A stretch of DNA of 64,000 nt from CAWAPD01 sp963783865. GTDB lineage: Bacteria; Actinomycetota; Thermoleophilia; UBA2241. Where the stretch lies: the NCBI GenBank assembly GCA_963783865.1, contig CAWAPD010000002.1, positions 124,001 through 188,000 of the forward strand. The letters are read 5' to 3'. The notes under the pieces were generated by a model. That model was not told where the DNA came from, made no database searches, and saw nothing but the letters and a program-made list of their open reading frames with translations. Of the stretch, positions 53,190 through 62,004 are shown piece by piece (position 1 is the stretch's first letter; the number at the start of each line of letters is the position of its first letter). Made by a program: the position numbers and the translations under genes.

Positions 53190-54551
53190 TCAGACGATGC
53201 CCTGGTCGAGCATGGAGTCGGCGACCTTGACGAAGCCGGCGATGTTGGCGCCGTTCACGTAGTTGCCGGGGGTGCCGTACTCGGCGGAGGCGTCCACGCA
53301 CTGCTTGTGGATGGCCTTCATGATGCCGTGCAGGCGGGCGTCGACTTCTTCCCGCGTCCAGGCGAGGCGCAGGCTGTTCTGCGACATCTCGAGGCCCGAG
53401 GTGGCCACGCCGCCGGCGTTGGCGGCCTTGCCGGGACCGTAGAGGATGCCGGCCTTCACGAACTTCTCGACGCCCTCGGGGACCGTCGGCATGTTGGCGC
53501 CCTCGGAGACCACGAACACGCCGTTCTTGAGCAGGTTGTCGGCGTCCTTCGAGCTGATCTCGTTCTGCGTCGCGCTCGGGAAGGCGACGTCGGCCTTGAC
53601 GTCCCACAGCGGGTTGAAGGCGGCCTTCGCGTCGATCGGCGTGAACTTGGCGCCCCTGTACTTGTCGGTGTACTCCTTGATGCGGCCGCGCTTGACGTTC
53701 TTGAGCTCCATGACGAAGCCCAGCTTCTCGCGGTCGATGCCCTCGGCGTCGTAGATCATGCCCGACGAGTCGGAGAGCGTGACGGCCTTGCCGCCGAGGT
53801 CGAGGACCTTCTCGACCGTGTACTGGGCGACGTTCCCGGAACCCGAAACGAGGCAGGTCTTGCCCTCGAGGCTGTCGTCGCGCGTGTTCAGCATCTCCTC
53901 GGCGAAGTAGACCGCGCCGTAGCCGGTCGCCTCGGGACGGATCAGCGAGCCGCCCCAGTTGAGGCCCTTGCCGGTGAGGACGCCGACGAACTCGTTGCGG
54001 ATGCGCTTGTACTGGCCGAACATGAAGCCGATCTCACGGCCGCCCACGCCGATGTCGCCGGCGGGCACGTCGGTGAACTGCCCGATGTGGCGGCAGAGCT
54101 CGGTCATGAAGCTCTGGGTGAAGCGCATGACCTCGCCGTCGCTCTTGCCCTTGGGGTCGAAGTTCGAGCCGCCCTTGCCGCCGCCCATGGGGAGGGTCGT
54201 GAGGGCGTTCTTGAGGACCTGCTCGAAGGCGAGGAACTTGAGCATCCCGAGGTAGACGGTCGGGTGGAAGCGCAGGCCGCCCTTGTAGGGGCCGATGGCG
54301 CTGTTCATCTCGACGCGGTACCCCTTCTGGATCTGGATCTCACCCTTGTCGTCGACCCACGGCACGCGGAACATGATCACGCGCTCGGGCTCGATGATGC
54401 GCTCGAGGATCTTCGCGTTGCGGTACTGCGGATGACGGTCGAGCACCAGCTCGAGCGACTCCGCGACCTCTTGAACGGCCTGATGGAACTCAAGCTCGCC
54501 CTGGTTCTTGGCCTTCACGTCGGCCATCAGCTGATCCACGTACTTGCTCAT
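53190..54551 (-). CDS. gdhA: NADP-type glutamate dehydrogenase
   Basis: 453 residues, hexameric family I (450-residue) GDH. GYRVEMNSAIGPYKGGLRFHP, the catalytic lysine in PMGGGKGGSNFDPKGKSD, and the dinucleotide fold VSGSGNVAQYTVEKVLDLG. Interconverts 2-oxoglutarate plus ammonia and glutamate. Divergently transcribed from the 4-hydroxybutyrate operon, which suggests glutamate as the source or sink of its carbon (inference). Confidence 0.96.
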   Translation of the reverse strand: MSKYVDQLMADVKAKNQGELEFHQAVQEVAESLELVLDRHPQYRNAKILERIIEPERVIMFRVPWVDDKGEIQIQKGYRVEMNSAIGPYKGGLRFHPTVYLGMLKFLAFEQVLKNALTTLPMGGGKGGSNFDPKGKSDGEVMRFTQSFMTELCRHIGQFTDVPAGDIGVGGREIGFMFGQYKRIRNEFVGVLTGKGLNWGGSLIRPEATGYGAVYFAEEMLNTRDDSLEGKTCLVSGSGNVAQYTVEKVLDLGGKAVTLSDSSGMIYDAEGIDREKLGFVMELKNVKRGRIKEYTDKYRGAKFTPIDAKAAFNPLWDVKADVAFPSATQNEISSKDADNLLKNGVFVVSEGANMPTVPEGVEKFVKAGILYGPGKAANAGGVATSGLEMSQNSLRLAWTREEVDARLHGIMKAIHKQCVDASAEYGTPGNYVNGANIAGFVKVADSMLDQGIV

Positions 54552-55166
54552 GCAGTTCCCTCCACTGAGGAAGTTTGGGGGTAGAACAACGGAGCGGGAG
54601 CGCCTCGCGACGCCTGCGTTCCGAGACTGAGGAGATCAGGTGGTGGTATCAACCTCCCCGCGGGCGCCAAAGGCCCGTGGCCGAGCTGAATATCGGGGCG
54701 GATTATACGTTGCGGGGCGACCCGCGCGGCGGGCGCCATCCTGACAAAGCGCACAAAGTTCCCTGGGGGGCCGTGGCCACTGCGGCTAATCTGTGCGCCA
54801 AAGTGGAGTGTGGATCGGTCCGAACCGGAAGTCGGCGGCGGGGGCGGCGGGGGCGCCTGGCGCCCCCGCCGCCCCGCGCTCCGACCCGGGCGACCGTCGC
54901 CGACTCCGCAGGCGCGGCAAGCCATGGTCCCGCCACGATTCGCCTTTCTCCATTCTGTCTAAGCCATACCGTCGATTGTGGCCGCTTGTTGTCCCAGAGT
55001 GCACACTGTCAGGCTCGTTCGTGCCGTACACTGCGGAGGCTGGTCGGGCGAAACGCGAGTAGCTGAGCCGGCAGTCGCCACCGCCGGTCGCCGCCTTCTC
55101 GTCGGGCTCGCCCACCACCCTCTGCACCCACCCGCGGCACCGTCGCGCGTCAAGGAAGGAGCAGGC
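54552..55166. other. Divergent gdhA/4HB intergenic region with GC hairpin
   Basis: 615 bases without a supported gene. Contents: a perfect TATAAT on the minus strand (54707-54702), about 150 bases before gdhA, so gdhA may have a long leader; a 15-bp perfect GC hairpin at 54841-54875, loop CCTGG, in the middle; and near 55030 a TACACT on the plus strand that could serve the 4HB operon, without a clear -35. Short ORFs here lack family similarity or ribosome-binding sites. Confidence 0.5.
54702..54707 (-). promoter_or_regulatory. Consensus -10 box upstream of gdhA
   Basis: TATAAT on the minus strand, exact consensus, but no -35-like hexamer at 16-18 bases. Implies a gdhA leader of roughly 145 bases. 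Confidence 0.45.
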
Positions 55167-56666
55167 ATGGCGCTGAGGACACCAGAGGAGTTCGTCCAGA
55201 GCATCGCCGACCTCGACCTCCAGATCTACCTCTTCGGTGACAAGGTCGACGACTACGTGAACCATCCCGTCATCCGACCCAGCCTCAACTGCATCGCCAT
55301 GACCTACGAGCTGGCGGCCAGGCCCGAGTACGAAGACCTGATGCTGGCCACCAGCCACCTCACCGGCAAGAAGGTCAACCGCTTCACCCACATCCACCAG
55401 TCGACCGACGACCTCGTCAAGAAGGTCAAGATGCAGCGCCTGCTGGGCCAGAAGACCGGCTCGTGCTTCCAGCGCTGCGTCGGCATGGACGCGATCAACG
55501 CCCTCTGGTCGGTCACCTGGGAGACAGACCAGGCGAAGGGGACCGACTACCACAAGCGGTTCCGCGACTACGTCCAGTACCTTCAGGACGAGGACCTCGT
55601 CGCCGACGGCGCCATGACCGACGTCAAGGGCGACCGGGCTCTGGCTCCACACCAGCAGGCCGACCCCGACCTCTACCTGCACATCGTCGAGCGGCGCGAC
55701 GACGGTATCGTCGTGCGCGGCGCCAAGGCCCACCAGACCGGCGCCTGCAACTCGCACGAGATCATCGTCATGCCGACGGTCGCGATGCGCGAGGGCGACG
55801 AGGACTACGCGGTCTCGTTCAGCTGCCCGGCCAACGCGCCCGGCGTCTTCTACATCTACGGCCGCCAGTCGTGCGACACGCGGAAGCTCGAGGAGAACGA
55901 GCTCGACGTCGGCAACCCGCAGTTCGGCGGGCAGGAGGCCTTGATGGTCTTCGACGACGTGTTCATCCCCTGGGAGCGCGTCTTCATGGCCGGCGAGATC
56001 GAGTTCTCAGGCGCTCTGGTCGAGCGCTTCGCCGGGTTCCACCGCCAGAGCTACGGCGGCTGCAAGGTCGGCGTCGGCGACGTGCTGATCGGCGCCGCCG
56101 CGCTGGCCGCCGACATGAACGGCGTGCCCCGGGCGAGTCACATCAAGGACAAGCTGATCGAGATGACGCACCTGAACGAGACCCTGTTCTCGTGCGGCAT
56201 CGCCTGCTCGGCCGAGGGCGTCAGGATGCCGGCCGGCAACTACCAGATCGACATGCTCCTGGCCAACGTCTGCAAGCAGAACGTGACCCGCTTCCCCTAC
56301 GAGATCGCGCGCCTGGCCGAGGACGTCGCCGGCGGCCTCATGGTCACCATGCCGTCGGCCCAGGACCTGTTCGCCGAGAAGACCGGCCCCTGGGTCGAGA
56401 AGCTCCTGGTGGCCCAGTGCGACACCCCCACCCTCGACCGCATGCGCGTCATGCGCCTCATCGAGAACATGACGCTGGGCGCCGCCGCGGTCGGCTATCG
56501 CACAGAGTCGATGCACGGCGCCGGCTCGCCCCAGGCGCAGCGGATCATGATCGCCCGGCAGTCGAACCTGGAGCACAAGAAGCAGCTGGCCAAGGACCTC
56601 GCCGGTGTCGGCAAGGACCCTGCGGCGGCCCAGGCCAAGCTCCGCAAGCCGGCGGGCATCGCCTGA
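55167..56666 (+). CDS. abfD: 4-hydroxybutyryl-CoA dehydratase
   Basis: [4Fe-4S]/FAD radical enzyme converting 4-hydroxybutyryl-CoA to crotonyl-CoA (and isomerising vinylacetyl-CoA). 499 residues, close to the Clostridium aminobutyricum enzyme. All cluster ligands known from that enzyme are present: Cys100 and Cys104 (GSCFQRCVG), His292 (GFHRQSYGG) and Cys299. These separate it from the related flavin 4-hydroxyphenylacetate 3-hydroxylases. ATG at 55167 with AAGGAAGGAG before it. First gene of the 4HB operon. Confidence 0.93.
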   Translation: MALRTPEEFVQSIADLDLQIYLFGDKVDDYVNHPVIRPSLNCIAMTYELAARPEYEDLMLATSHLTGKKVNRFTHIHQSTDDLVKKVKMQRLLGQKTGSCFQRCVGMDAINALWSVTWETDQAKGTDYHKRFRDYVQYLQDEDLVADGAMTDVKGDRALAPHQQADPDLYLHIVERRDDGIVVRGAKAHQTGACNSHEIIVMPTVAMREGDEDYAVSFSCPANAPGVFYIYGRQSCDTRKLEENELDVGNPQFGGQEALMVFDDVFIPWERVFMAGEIEFSGALVERFAGFHRQSYGGCKVGVGDVLIGAAALAADMNGVPRASHIKDKLIEMTHLNETLFSCGIACSAEGVRMPAGNYQIDMLLANVCKQNVTRFPYEIARLAEDVAGGLMVTMPSAQDLFAEKTGPWVEKLLVAQCDTPTLDRMRVMRLIENMTLGAAAVGYRTESMHGAGSPQAQRIMIARQSNLEHKKQLAKDLAGVGKDPAAAQAKLRKPAGIA

Positions 56667-56688
56667 CGGGCGCGGGGCCGGAACGAGC

Positions 56689-56967
56689 GTGCGCATCGTG
56701 TTCTGCGGCGGCTGCAACCCGGTGATCGACCGCGTGGCGCTGGCGGACGAGCTCAGGCGCGACCCCGAGCTGGCCGGCATGGACGTCGAGATCGACCTCT
56801 CGGGATGCTCGCGGTCGTGCGCGGCCGGCCAGGCGCTCGCGAGCGAGCGGCCGGACGTCGTCGTCGTGGCCGGACGCCACGTCGACGGCCGGCCGCTCGA
56901 CGAGCGCGAGCTGGCCGGCCGCGTGCGCGAGACGCTGCGCACCCTGACGACATCCTCGAAGGAGTGA
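56689..56967 (+). CDS. Four-cysteine small protein of unknown function
   Basis: 92 residues from the GTG at 56689. Cysteines at 6 and 9 (FCGGCNP) and at 40 and 44 (SGCSRSCA) give a CX2C...CX3C arrangement, within alternating hydrophobic strands (RIVFC, VEIDL, DVVVVAG) that suggest a small thioredoxin- or ferredoxin-like fold. 22 bases after abfD, and its stop is one base before the CoA-transferase ATG with that gene's AAGGAG inside its own end, so it is coupled to the pathway. Could bind Fe-S or zinc, mature the dehydratase cluster, or pass electrons; all are inference. Confidence 0.72.
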   Translation: MRIVFCGGCNPVIDRVALADELRRDPELAGMDVEIDLSGCSRSCAAGQALASERPDVVVVAGRHVDGRPLDERELAGRVRETLRTLTTSSKE

Positions 56968-56968
56968 C

Positions 56969-58297
56969 ATGGACTGGAAGGCCGACTACGCGAGCAAGCT
57001 GACGACCGCCGACCGGGCGGCCGAGGTCGTGGAGTCGGGCGACCGGGTCGTCTTCGCCCACGCCTGCGGCGAGCCGCTGGCGCTGGTCGACGCCCTGGTC
57101 GCCCGCGCCCCCGAGCTGCGCGACGTCGAGATCGTGCACATGGTCGCGATGGGCAAGGGCGAGTACGCGAAGCCCGAGTACGCCGAGTCGTTCTTCCACA
57201 ACTCCGTCTTCGTAGGGGCCAGCACTCGCGAGGCCATCCACAACGGCCGTGGCGACTACGTGCCGACCTTCTTCCACGAGATCCCGGACCTGTTCCTCAA
57301 GAGCTACCTCCCGGTCGACGTGGTCCTGATCCAGGTCTCGCCCCCCGACAAGCACGGCTGGTGCTCGTTCGGCATCTCGGTCGACTACACGAAGCCGGCG
57401 GCGTCGGTCGCCAAGACCGTGATCGCCCTGGTGAACCCGAACATGCCGCGCACCCACGGCGACTCGTTCATCCGCGTCAGCGACATCGACGTGATCGTCG
57501 AGGGCGACGATCCCATCATCGAGCTGCCGCCGCCGAAGATCGGCCCCGTCGAGGAGGCGATCGGCCGCAACATCGCCGGTCTGGTCGACGACGGCTCGTG
57601 CCTGCAGCTCGGCATCGGCGGCATCCCCGACGCCGTGCTGCTGTTCCTGCACGAGAAGAACGACCTCGGCATCCACACCGAGATGTTCAGCGAGGGCGTC
57701 GTCGACCTCTACGAAGAGGGCGTCATCACCAACGCGCGCAAGCAGCTGCACCGCGACAAGATGGTCGCCAACTTCCTGATGGGCACCCGGCGGCTGTACG
57801 ACTTCGTCGACGACAACCCGGCCGTGAACATGTTCCCGGTCAACTACGTGAACGACCCCTTCGTGATCGCCATGAACGACAAGGTCGTGGCGATCAACTC
57901 GGCGATCCAGGTCGACCTGATGGGCCAGGTCGTGGCAGACACGATGGGCCCCATGCAGTTCACCGGCATCGGCGGCCAGGTCGACTTCGTCCGCGGCGCC
58001 GCCCGCAGCAAGGGCGGCAAGGCGATCATCGCGCTGCCGTCGACGGCCAAGAAGGGCACCGTGTCGCGCATCGTCGCCCAGCTCACCCCCGGCGCCGCCG
58101 TCACGACCATGCGCGCCGACGTCGACTACGTCGTCACCGAGCACGGCGTCGCCCATCTCAAGGGCAAGGGCCTGCGCGAGCGCGCCTTCGCCCTGCTCGA
58201 CATCGCCGATCCGCAGTTCCGCGACCAGATCGTCGACGAGCTCAAGGCACTCAAGGGCGAGGCGTGGCTGCGCCGTCGCGAGAGGACGGCCGTATGA
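56969..58297 (+). CDS. abfT: 4-hydroxybutyrate CoA-transferase
   Basis: 442 residues, class I CoA-transferase of the acetyl-CoA hydrolase/4HB-CoA transferase family. The catalytic glutamate is Glu238 in HTEMFSEG, the same number as in the C. aminobutyricum enzyme; the CoA loop GIGGIPDAVL and the late GGQVDFVRGA motif are present. Transfers CoA from acetyl- or butyryl-CoA to 4-hydroxybutyrate. Propionate or butyrate use cannot be excluded from sequence, but the flanking genes fix the likely substrate. Confidence 0.9.
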   Translation: MDWKADYASKLTTADRAAEVVESGDRVVFAHACGEPLALVDALVARAPELRDVEIVHMVAMGKGEYAKPEYAESFFHNSVFVGASTREAIHNGRGDYVPTFFHEIPDLFLKSYLPVDVVLIQVSPPDKHGWCSFGISVDYTKPAASVAKTVIALVNPNMPRTHGDSFIRVSDIDVIVEGDDPIIELPPPKIGPVEEAIGRNIAGLVDDGSCLQLGIGGIPDAVLLFLHEKNDLGIHTEMFSEGVVDLYEEGVITNARKQLHRDKMVANFLMGTRRLYDFVDDNPAVNMFPVNYVNDPFVIAMNDKVVAINSAIQVDLMGQVVADTMGPMQFTGIGGQVDFVRGAARSKGGKAIIALPSTAKKGTVSRIVAQLTPGAAVTTMRADVDYVVTEHGVAHLKGKGLRERAFALLDIADPQFRDQIVDELKALKGEAWLRRRERTAV

Positions 58298-58377
58298 CGC
58301 ACCCCTTCCCCACGGAATCCACCGGCCAGGGCAGGCAGCAGCCGCCCGCCGCGACCTACAGGAGGTAGGCAGGCACC

Positions 58378-59619
58378 ATGGACATGAAGATCAGAGTCCA
58401 CCGTTCACCCGGCGCCCTGATCACGGGCATCAACGCGATCTCCCAGATCGGCGCCGAGGCCAAGAAGATGCGCGCCACCAAGGTCATGATCCTGACCGAC
58501 CCCGGCGTGCAGGCCAGCGGCATGGTCGAGCAGGTCGAGCGCCCGCTGATCGACGCCGGCCTCGAGGTCGGCGTCTACGCCAAGGCCGTCCCCGAACCCC
58601 CGATGAGCAGCATCAACGAAGGCGTCGAGTTCTGCGAGAAGGGTGGCTACGACCTGATCGTCGGCTTCGGCGGCGGCTCGGCGATCGACGTCGCCAAGAT
58701 CACCGCCGTGCTCGCGGGCAACGACAGCTCGGTAGAGGACTTCGTCGGCATCGACCAGGTGCCCAGGCGCGGCCTGCCCCTCATCGCCGTGCCGACCACG
58801 GCCGGGACCGGCTCCGAGGTCACGGCGATCGCCATCTTCGCCAACGAGAAGCTCAACGTGAAGCAGGGCGTGGTCAGCCAGTACCTGACCCCGAGCGTGG
58901 CGCTCGTCGACCCGATGCTCACCGTCAGCTGCCCCCCCGGCGTGACCGCCGCCTCTGGCATGGACGCCCTCATCCACTGCATCGAGGCCTACACCTCGGT
59001 CAACGCCACGATGCACACCGACCCACTGGCCCGCGAAGGCATCGAGCTGATCTCCAAGAGCCTGCGCACGGCCGTGTTCGACGGCAACCACATGGAGGCC
59101 CGCCACAACATGGCCATGGGCTCGATGCTCGGCGGCATCGCCTTCGGCAACGCCGGCGTCGGCGCCGTGCACGCGCTCTCGTATCCGATCGGCGGCACCT
59201 TCCACGTGCCGCACGGCATCGCCAACACGCTGATGCTGCCGTGGGTCATGGAGTACAACATGATGGCCTGCCTGCCGTACTTCGCCGAGATGGCAGTGTT
59301 CATGGGCGAGCAGATCGATGGCCTGTCGGTCCGCGAAGCGGCCCAGAAGGCCGTCGACGCCATGAAGCAGCTGGCGATCGACATCGAGGTGCCGCAGTAC
59401 CTGAGCGACGTCGGGATCCCCGAGTCGGCCATCGAGGAGCTGGCCGACGGGGCCATGACCCAGGGCCGTCTGCTCGGGAACAACCCGCGCATGCTGTCGC
59501 GGGACGACATCGTGCAGATCTACAAGAACGCCGCCGTGCGGCCGGGCAGCGAGCCGGTCGCGGCCAGGGCCAACGGCAAGGGCTCGGCGGCCAAGGCCAA
59601 GACGGCCGCCAAGAAGTAG
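58378..59619 (+). CDS. 4-hydroxybutyrate dehydrogenase (iron-containing alcohol dehydrogenase)
   Basis: 413 residues, group III Fe-ADH: GGGSAIDVAK nucleotide loop and metal ligands Asp196, His200, His265 and His279. Reduces succinic semialdehyde to 4-hydroxybutyrate in fermenters. Strong AGGAGGT ribosome-binding site, 80 bases after abfT. The last about 25 residues are a Lys/Ala-rich low-complexity tail (KAKTAAKK) absent from typical Fe-ADHs. Other Fe-ADH substrates are possible; the assignment relies on its neighbours. Confidence 0.85.
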   Translation: MDMKIRVHRSPGALITGINAISQIGAEAKKMRATKVMILTDPGVQASGMVEQVERPLIDAGLEVGVYAKAVPEPPMSSINEGVEFCEKGGYDLIVGFGGGSAIDVAKITAVLAGNDSSVEDFVGIDQVPRRGLPLIAVPTTAGTGSEVTAIAIFANEKLNVKQGVVSQYLTPSVALVDPMLTVSCPPGVTAASGMDALIHCIEAYTSVNATMHTDPLAREGIELISKSLRTAVFDGNHMEARHNMAMGSMLGGIAFGNAGVGAVHALSYPIGGTFHVPHGIANTLMLPWVMEYNMMACLPYFAEMAVFMGEQIDGLSVREAAQKAVDAMKQLAIDIEVPQYLSDVGIPESAIEELADGAMTQGRLLGNNPRMLSRDDIVQIYKNAAVRPGSEPVAARANGKGSAAKAKTAAKK

Positions 59620-59666
59620 TCGATCACGACCCCCTCGGCCCGGTCCCCCCACCGGGTCGCCCATGA

Positions 59667-59701
59667 GGCGGGGGCGCGGCCGGCACGGCCGCGCCCCCGC
59701 C
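59667..59701 (+). terminator. Terminator after the 4HB operon
   Basis: 16-bp stem (59667-59682 with 59686-59701), loop GCA, followed by TTTCTCGTT, one of the few hairpins here with a T-rich tail. It lies between convergent genes and may act both ways. Confidence 0.75.
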
Positions 59702-59725
59702 TTTCTCGTTGCTCGCGCGCGGGGC

Positions 59726-60778
59726 TCAGCCGCGCGCGGCGACCTCCTCGACGACCCGGGCGACGATCTCGCCAGCCTCGCCGACGGCGGCGTCGTCCAC
59801 GTCCAGGTGGGTGACGAAGCGCAGCGCGTAGGGCTTCTCGGCGAAGCACAGCACGCCGGCGTCGGCGATCGGCCGCTCGAAGTCGATAGCCCTGTGACCG
59901 GTGCCGCGCGTGTCGGCGAAGACGATGTTGGTCTGCACCGCCCGCAGGTCGACGGAGAGCCCCGACGTGCCGTCAAGGCGCTCGGCCAGCGCGCGCGCCC
60001 GGCGGTGGTCGTCGGCCAGGCGCGCGACGTTGTGCTCGAGCGCGTACAGCCCGGCGGCGGCGATGATGCCGGCCTGCCGCATGCCGCCGCCCATGACCTT
60101 GCGCCCGCGCGCCGCGCGGGCGATGAAGTCGCGGCTGCCGAGCAGCACCGAGCCGACCGGCGCCCCCAGCCCCTTCGACAGGCAGACGCTGACCGAGTCG
60201 TACGGGGCCACGATCTCGTCGAGCGGCATGCCCGAGGCGACGGCCGCGTTGCAGACGCGGGCGCCGTCGAGGTGCAGGATCAGGCCATGCCGGCCGCAGA
60301 AATCGCGCACGGCCAGCACGCGGTCGAAGGGCAGGATCGTCCCGCCACAGTAGTTGTGCGTGTTCTCGAGGGCGACGACGCGGGTCGGCGCGTGATGCGG
60401 GTCGCTGTCGTCGTGCACGAACTCCTCGAGCAGGCCGGCGTCGAGCATCCCGTCGCCCGAGGCGAAGCAGCGGAACTGCAGCTGCGAATGCACCGCCCCG
60501 CCGGCGCCCTCGTTGACCAGGATGTGCGCCAGCTCGTGGATGAAGACCTCGTCGCCGCGCCGCGTGTGCGCGAACAGGGCCACCTGGTTGGTCATCGTCC
60601 CCGACGGCATGTAGATCGCCGCTTCTTTGCCGAACAACTCGGCCGCCCGCTCCTGCAGGGCGATCACCGTCGGGTCGTCGCCCAGGACGTCGTCGCCGAC
60701 CTCGGCCCCGGCCATGATGCGCCGCATCTCGGCCGAGGGTCGGGTGACGGTGTCGCTGCGCAAATCGATGGGCTTCAT
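59726..60778 (-). CDS. ltaE: Low-specificity L-threonine aldolase
   Basis: PLP enzyme splitting threonine/allo-threonine to glycine and acetaldehyde, 350 residues. IDLRSDTVTRPSAEMRRIM start block, HLDGARVCNAAV and the PLP lysine in VCLSKGLGAPVGSVL. ATG 60778 overlaps the aminopeptidase stop by 4 bases; the longer ORF upstream lies inside that gene. Confidence 0.94.
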   Translation of the reverse strand: MKPIDLRSDTVTRPSAEMRRIMAGAEVGDDVLGDDPTVIALQERAAELFGKEAAIYMPSGTMTNQVALFAHTRRGDEVFIHELAHILVNEGAGGAVHSQLQFRCFASGDGMLDAGLLEEFVHDDSDPHHAPTRVVALENTHNYCGGTILPFDRVLAVRDFCGRHGLILHLDGARVCNAAVASGMPLDEIVAPYDSVSVCLSKGLGAPVGSVLLGSRDFIARAARGRKVMGGGMRQAGIIAAAGLYALEHNVARLADDHRRARALAERLDGTSGLSVDLRAVQTNIVFADTRGTGHRAIDFERPIADAGVLCFAEKPYALRFVTHLDVDDAAVGEAGEIVARVVEEVAARG

Positions 60779-61866
60779 GCCTTCATCTCCCCGTCGACCA
60801 GGAGCGGCCGGCCGTCGACCTCGACGGTCGGCCGCAGGATCATCATGTCCCAGTGCAGCGTCGAGTCGTTGACGCCGCCCAGCATGGTGTTCTCGCCCAG
60901 AGCGAGGTGCACCGTGCCCAGGATCTTCTCGTCGGTCAGCGTCAGCCCGCACGGCTCACCGACGGCCGGGTTCAGCCCGATGCCGAGCTCGCCGATGCGG
61001 TCGGCGTCCCCGCTGGCGCCGGCGAGCACGCCACAGAAGTAGTCGAACTCGCGCGCCGCGCGGACGGGATGGGCCACGCCGGCCTCGAAGCGCACCTCGA
61101 GGTCCTCGATGCGGCGCCCGTCCCAGAAGGCGAGGTCGAAGACCACGGTGCCCTCGGCCTGCTCCTCGAGCGGCGCCAGGCACACCTCGCCGGCCGGCAG
61201 GTTCGACAGCCTGGCGGCGTCGGTCACGACGCCGACGTCCTTGTCGAGGGGACGCCCTTCGATGCCGAGCGTGACGTCGGTCCCCTTGGGCGACCTGATG
61301 CGGACGCTGCGGGCCCCCTCGAGCGCCGCCGCGACGACATCGGCCCGGCGACGCAGCTGCACGTAGTCGATGTCGAGCGCACGCCAGAACATCTCGCTGT
61401 ACAGATCGAAGCCGAGACCGAAGGCGCGCGCCTGCGCCTCGGTCGGGAAGTCGGTGCCGATCCAGCGGCGGCTGAGGTCGTAGATGTGGTCGCCGAGCAG
61501 CTTGCGGCCCTTGCTCGCCGCTTCGCGCTGGAGCGGCGTGACGTCGGCGAACAGCGCCGGATCGCCGTCCTCCATGTGAACGGTGAAGACGACGTCGGCC
61601 CGCTTCACGAGCTCGATCCAGCCTCCGGACCTGGTGGCCAGCTGCTCGAACGACAGCTCGGTCAGCCGCCGGTGGTCGAACTCGTCGCTCTGCATCACCA
61701 CGACGGGCCGCGCGCCGGCGACCTCGCACTCGAAGGCCAACAGCTCGAGGTACCGGGCCGCGTCGAGGCGGCCCTCGATGTACACGTCCTCCCCGGCGCG
61801 CACGCCGGCGCAGTCGCGCACGACGCGCCGGGCGATGGCCTGCAGGCGTTCGTCGGAGATCGGCAT
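60775..61866 (-). CDS. M29 family aminopeptidase
   Basis: 363 residues, thermophilic aminopeptidase (AmpS/AmpT) family, a dinuclear metalloprotease. LGLNPAVGEP, LTDEKILGTVHLALGEN and the C-terminal STLHWDMMIL carry the expected Glu, His and Asp ligands. In operon with threonine aldolase. A hairpin at 61892-61917 lies just upstream and ends the preceding transcript. Confidence 0.9.
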   Translation of the reverse strand: MPISDERLQAIARRVVRDCAGVRAGEDVYIEGRLDAARYLELLAFECEVAGARPVVVMQSDEFDHRRLTELSFEQLATRSGGWIELVKRADVVFTVHMEDGDPALFADVTPLQREAASKGRKLLGDHIYDLSRRWIGTDFPTEAQARAFGLGFDLYSEMFWRALDIDYVQLRRRADVVAAALEGARSVRIRSPKGTDVTLGIEGRPLDKDVGVVTDAARLSNLPAGEVCLAPLEEQAEGTVVFDLAFWDGRRIEDLEVRFEAGVAHPVRAAREFDYFCGVLAGASGDADRIGELGIGLNPAVGEPCGLTLTDEKILGTVHLALGENTMLGGVNDSTLHWDMMILRPTVEVDGRPLLVDGEMKA

Positions 61867-61891
61867 CGCGCTCCCTGGTCGCTGCGAGGGC

Positions 61892-61917
61892 GGCCGGCGG
61901 GCGACCGCCCGCCGGCC
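61892..61917 (-). terminator. Terminator-like hairpin before the M29 gene
   Basis: 11-bp stem GGCCGGCGGGC/GCCCGCCGGCC, loop GACC, downstream of the transglutaminase-like gene on the minus strand. Confidence 0.5.
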
Positions 61918-62004
61918 CCGCCATGATACGTCATGCGCACCGAGCCGGCGGTGCGCACAGGAGGGCGTGTGCGCGATCCCGCGCGGCCGCCGGCGCTGGA
62001 ACCG

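Noticed and set aside
55167..56666. 4-hydroxyphenylacetate 3-monooxygenase oxygenase component
   Set aside because: The Cys100/Cys104/His292/Cys299 ligand set and the CoA-transferase and 4HB dehydrogenase neighbours identify the dehydratase.
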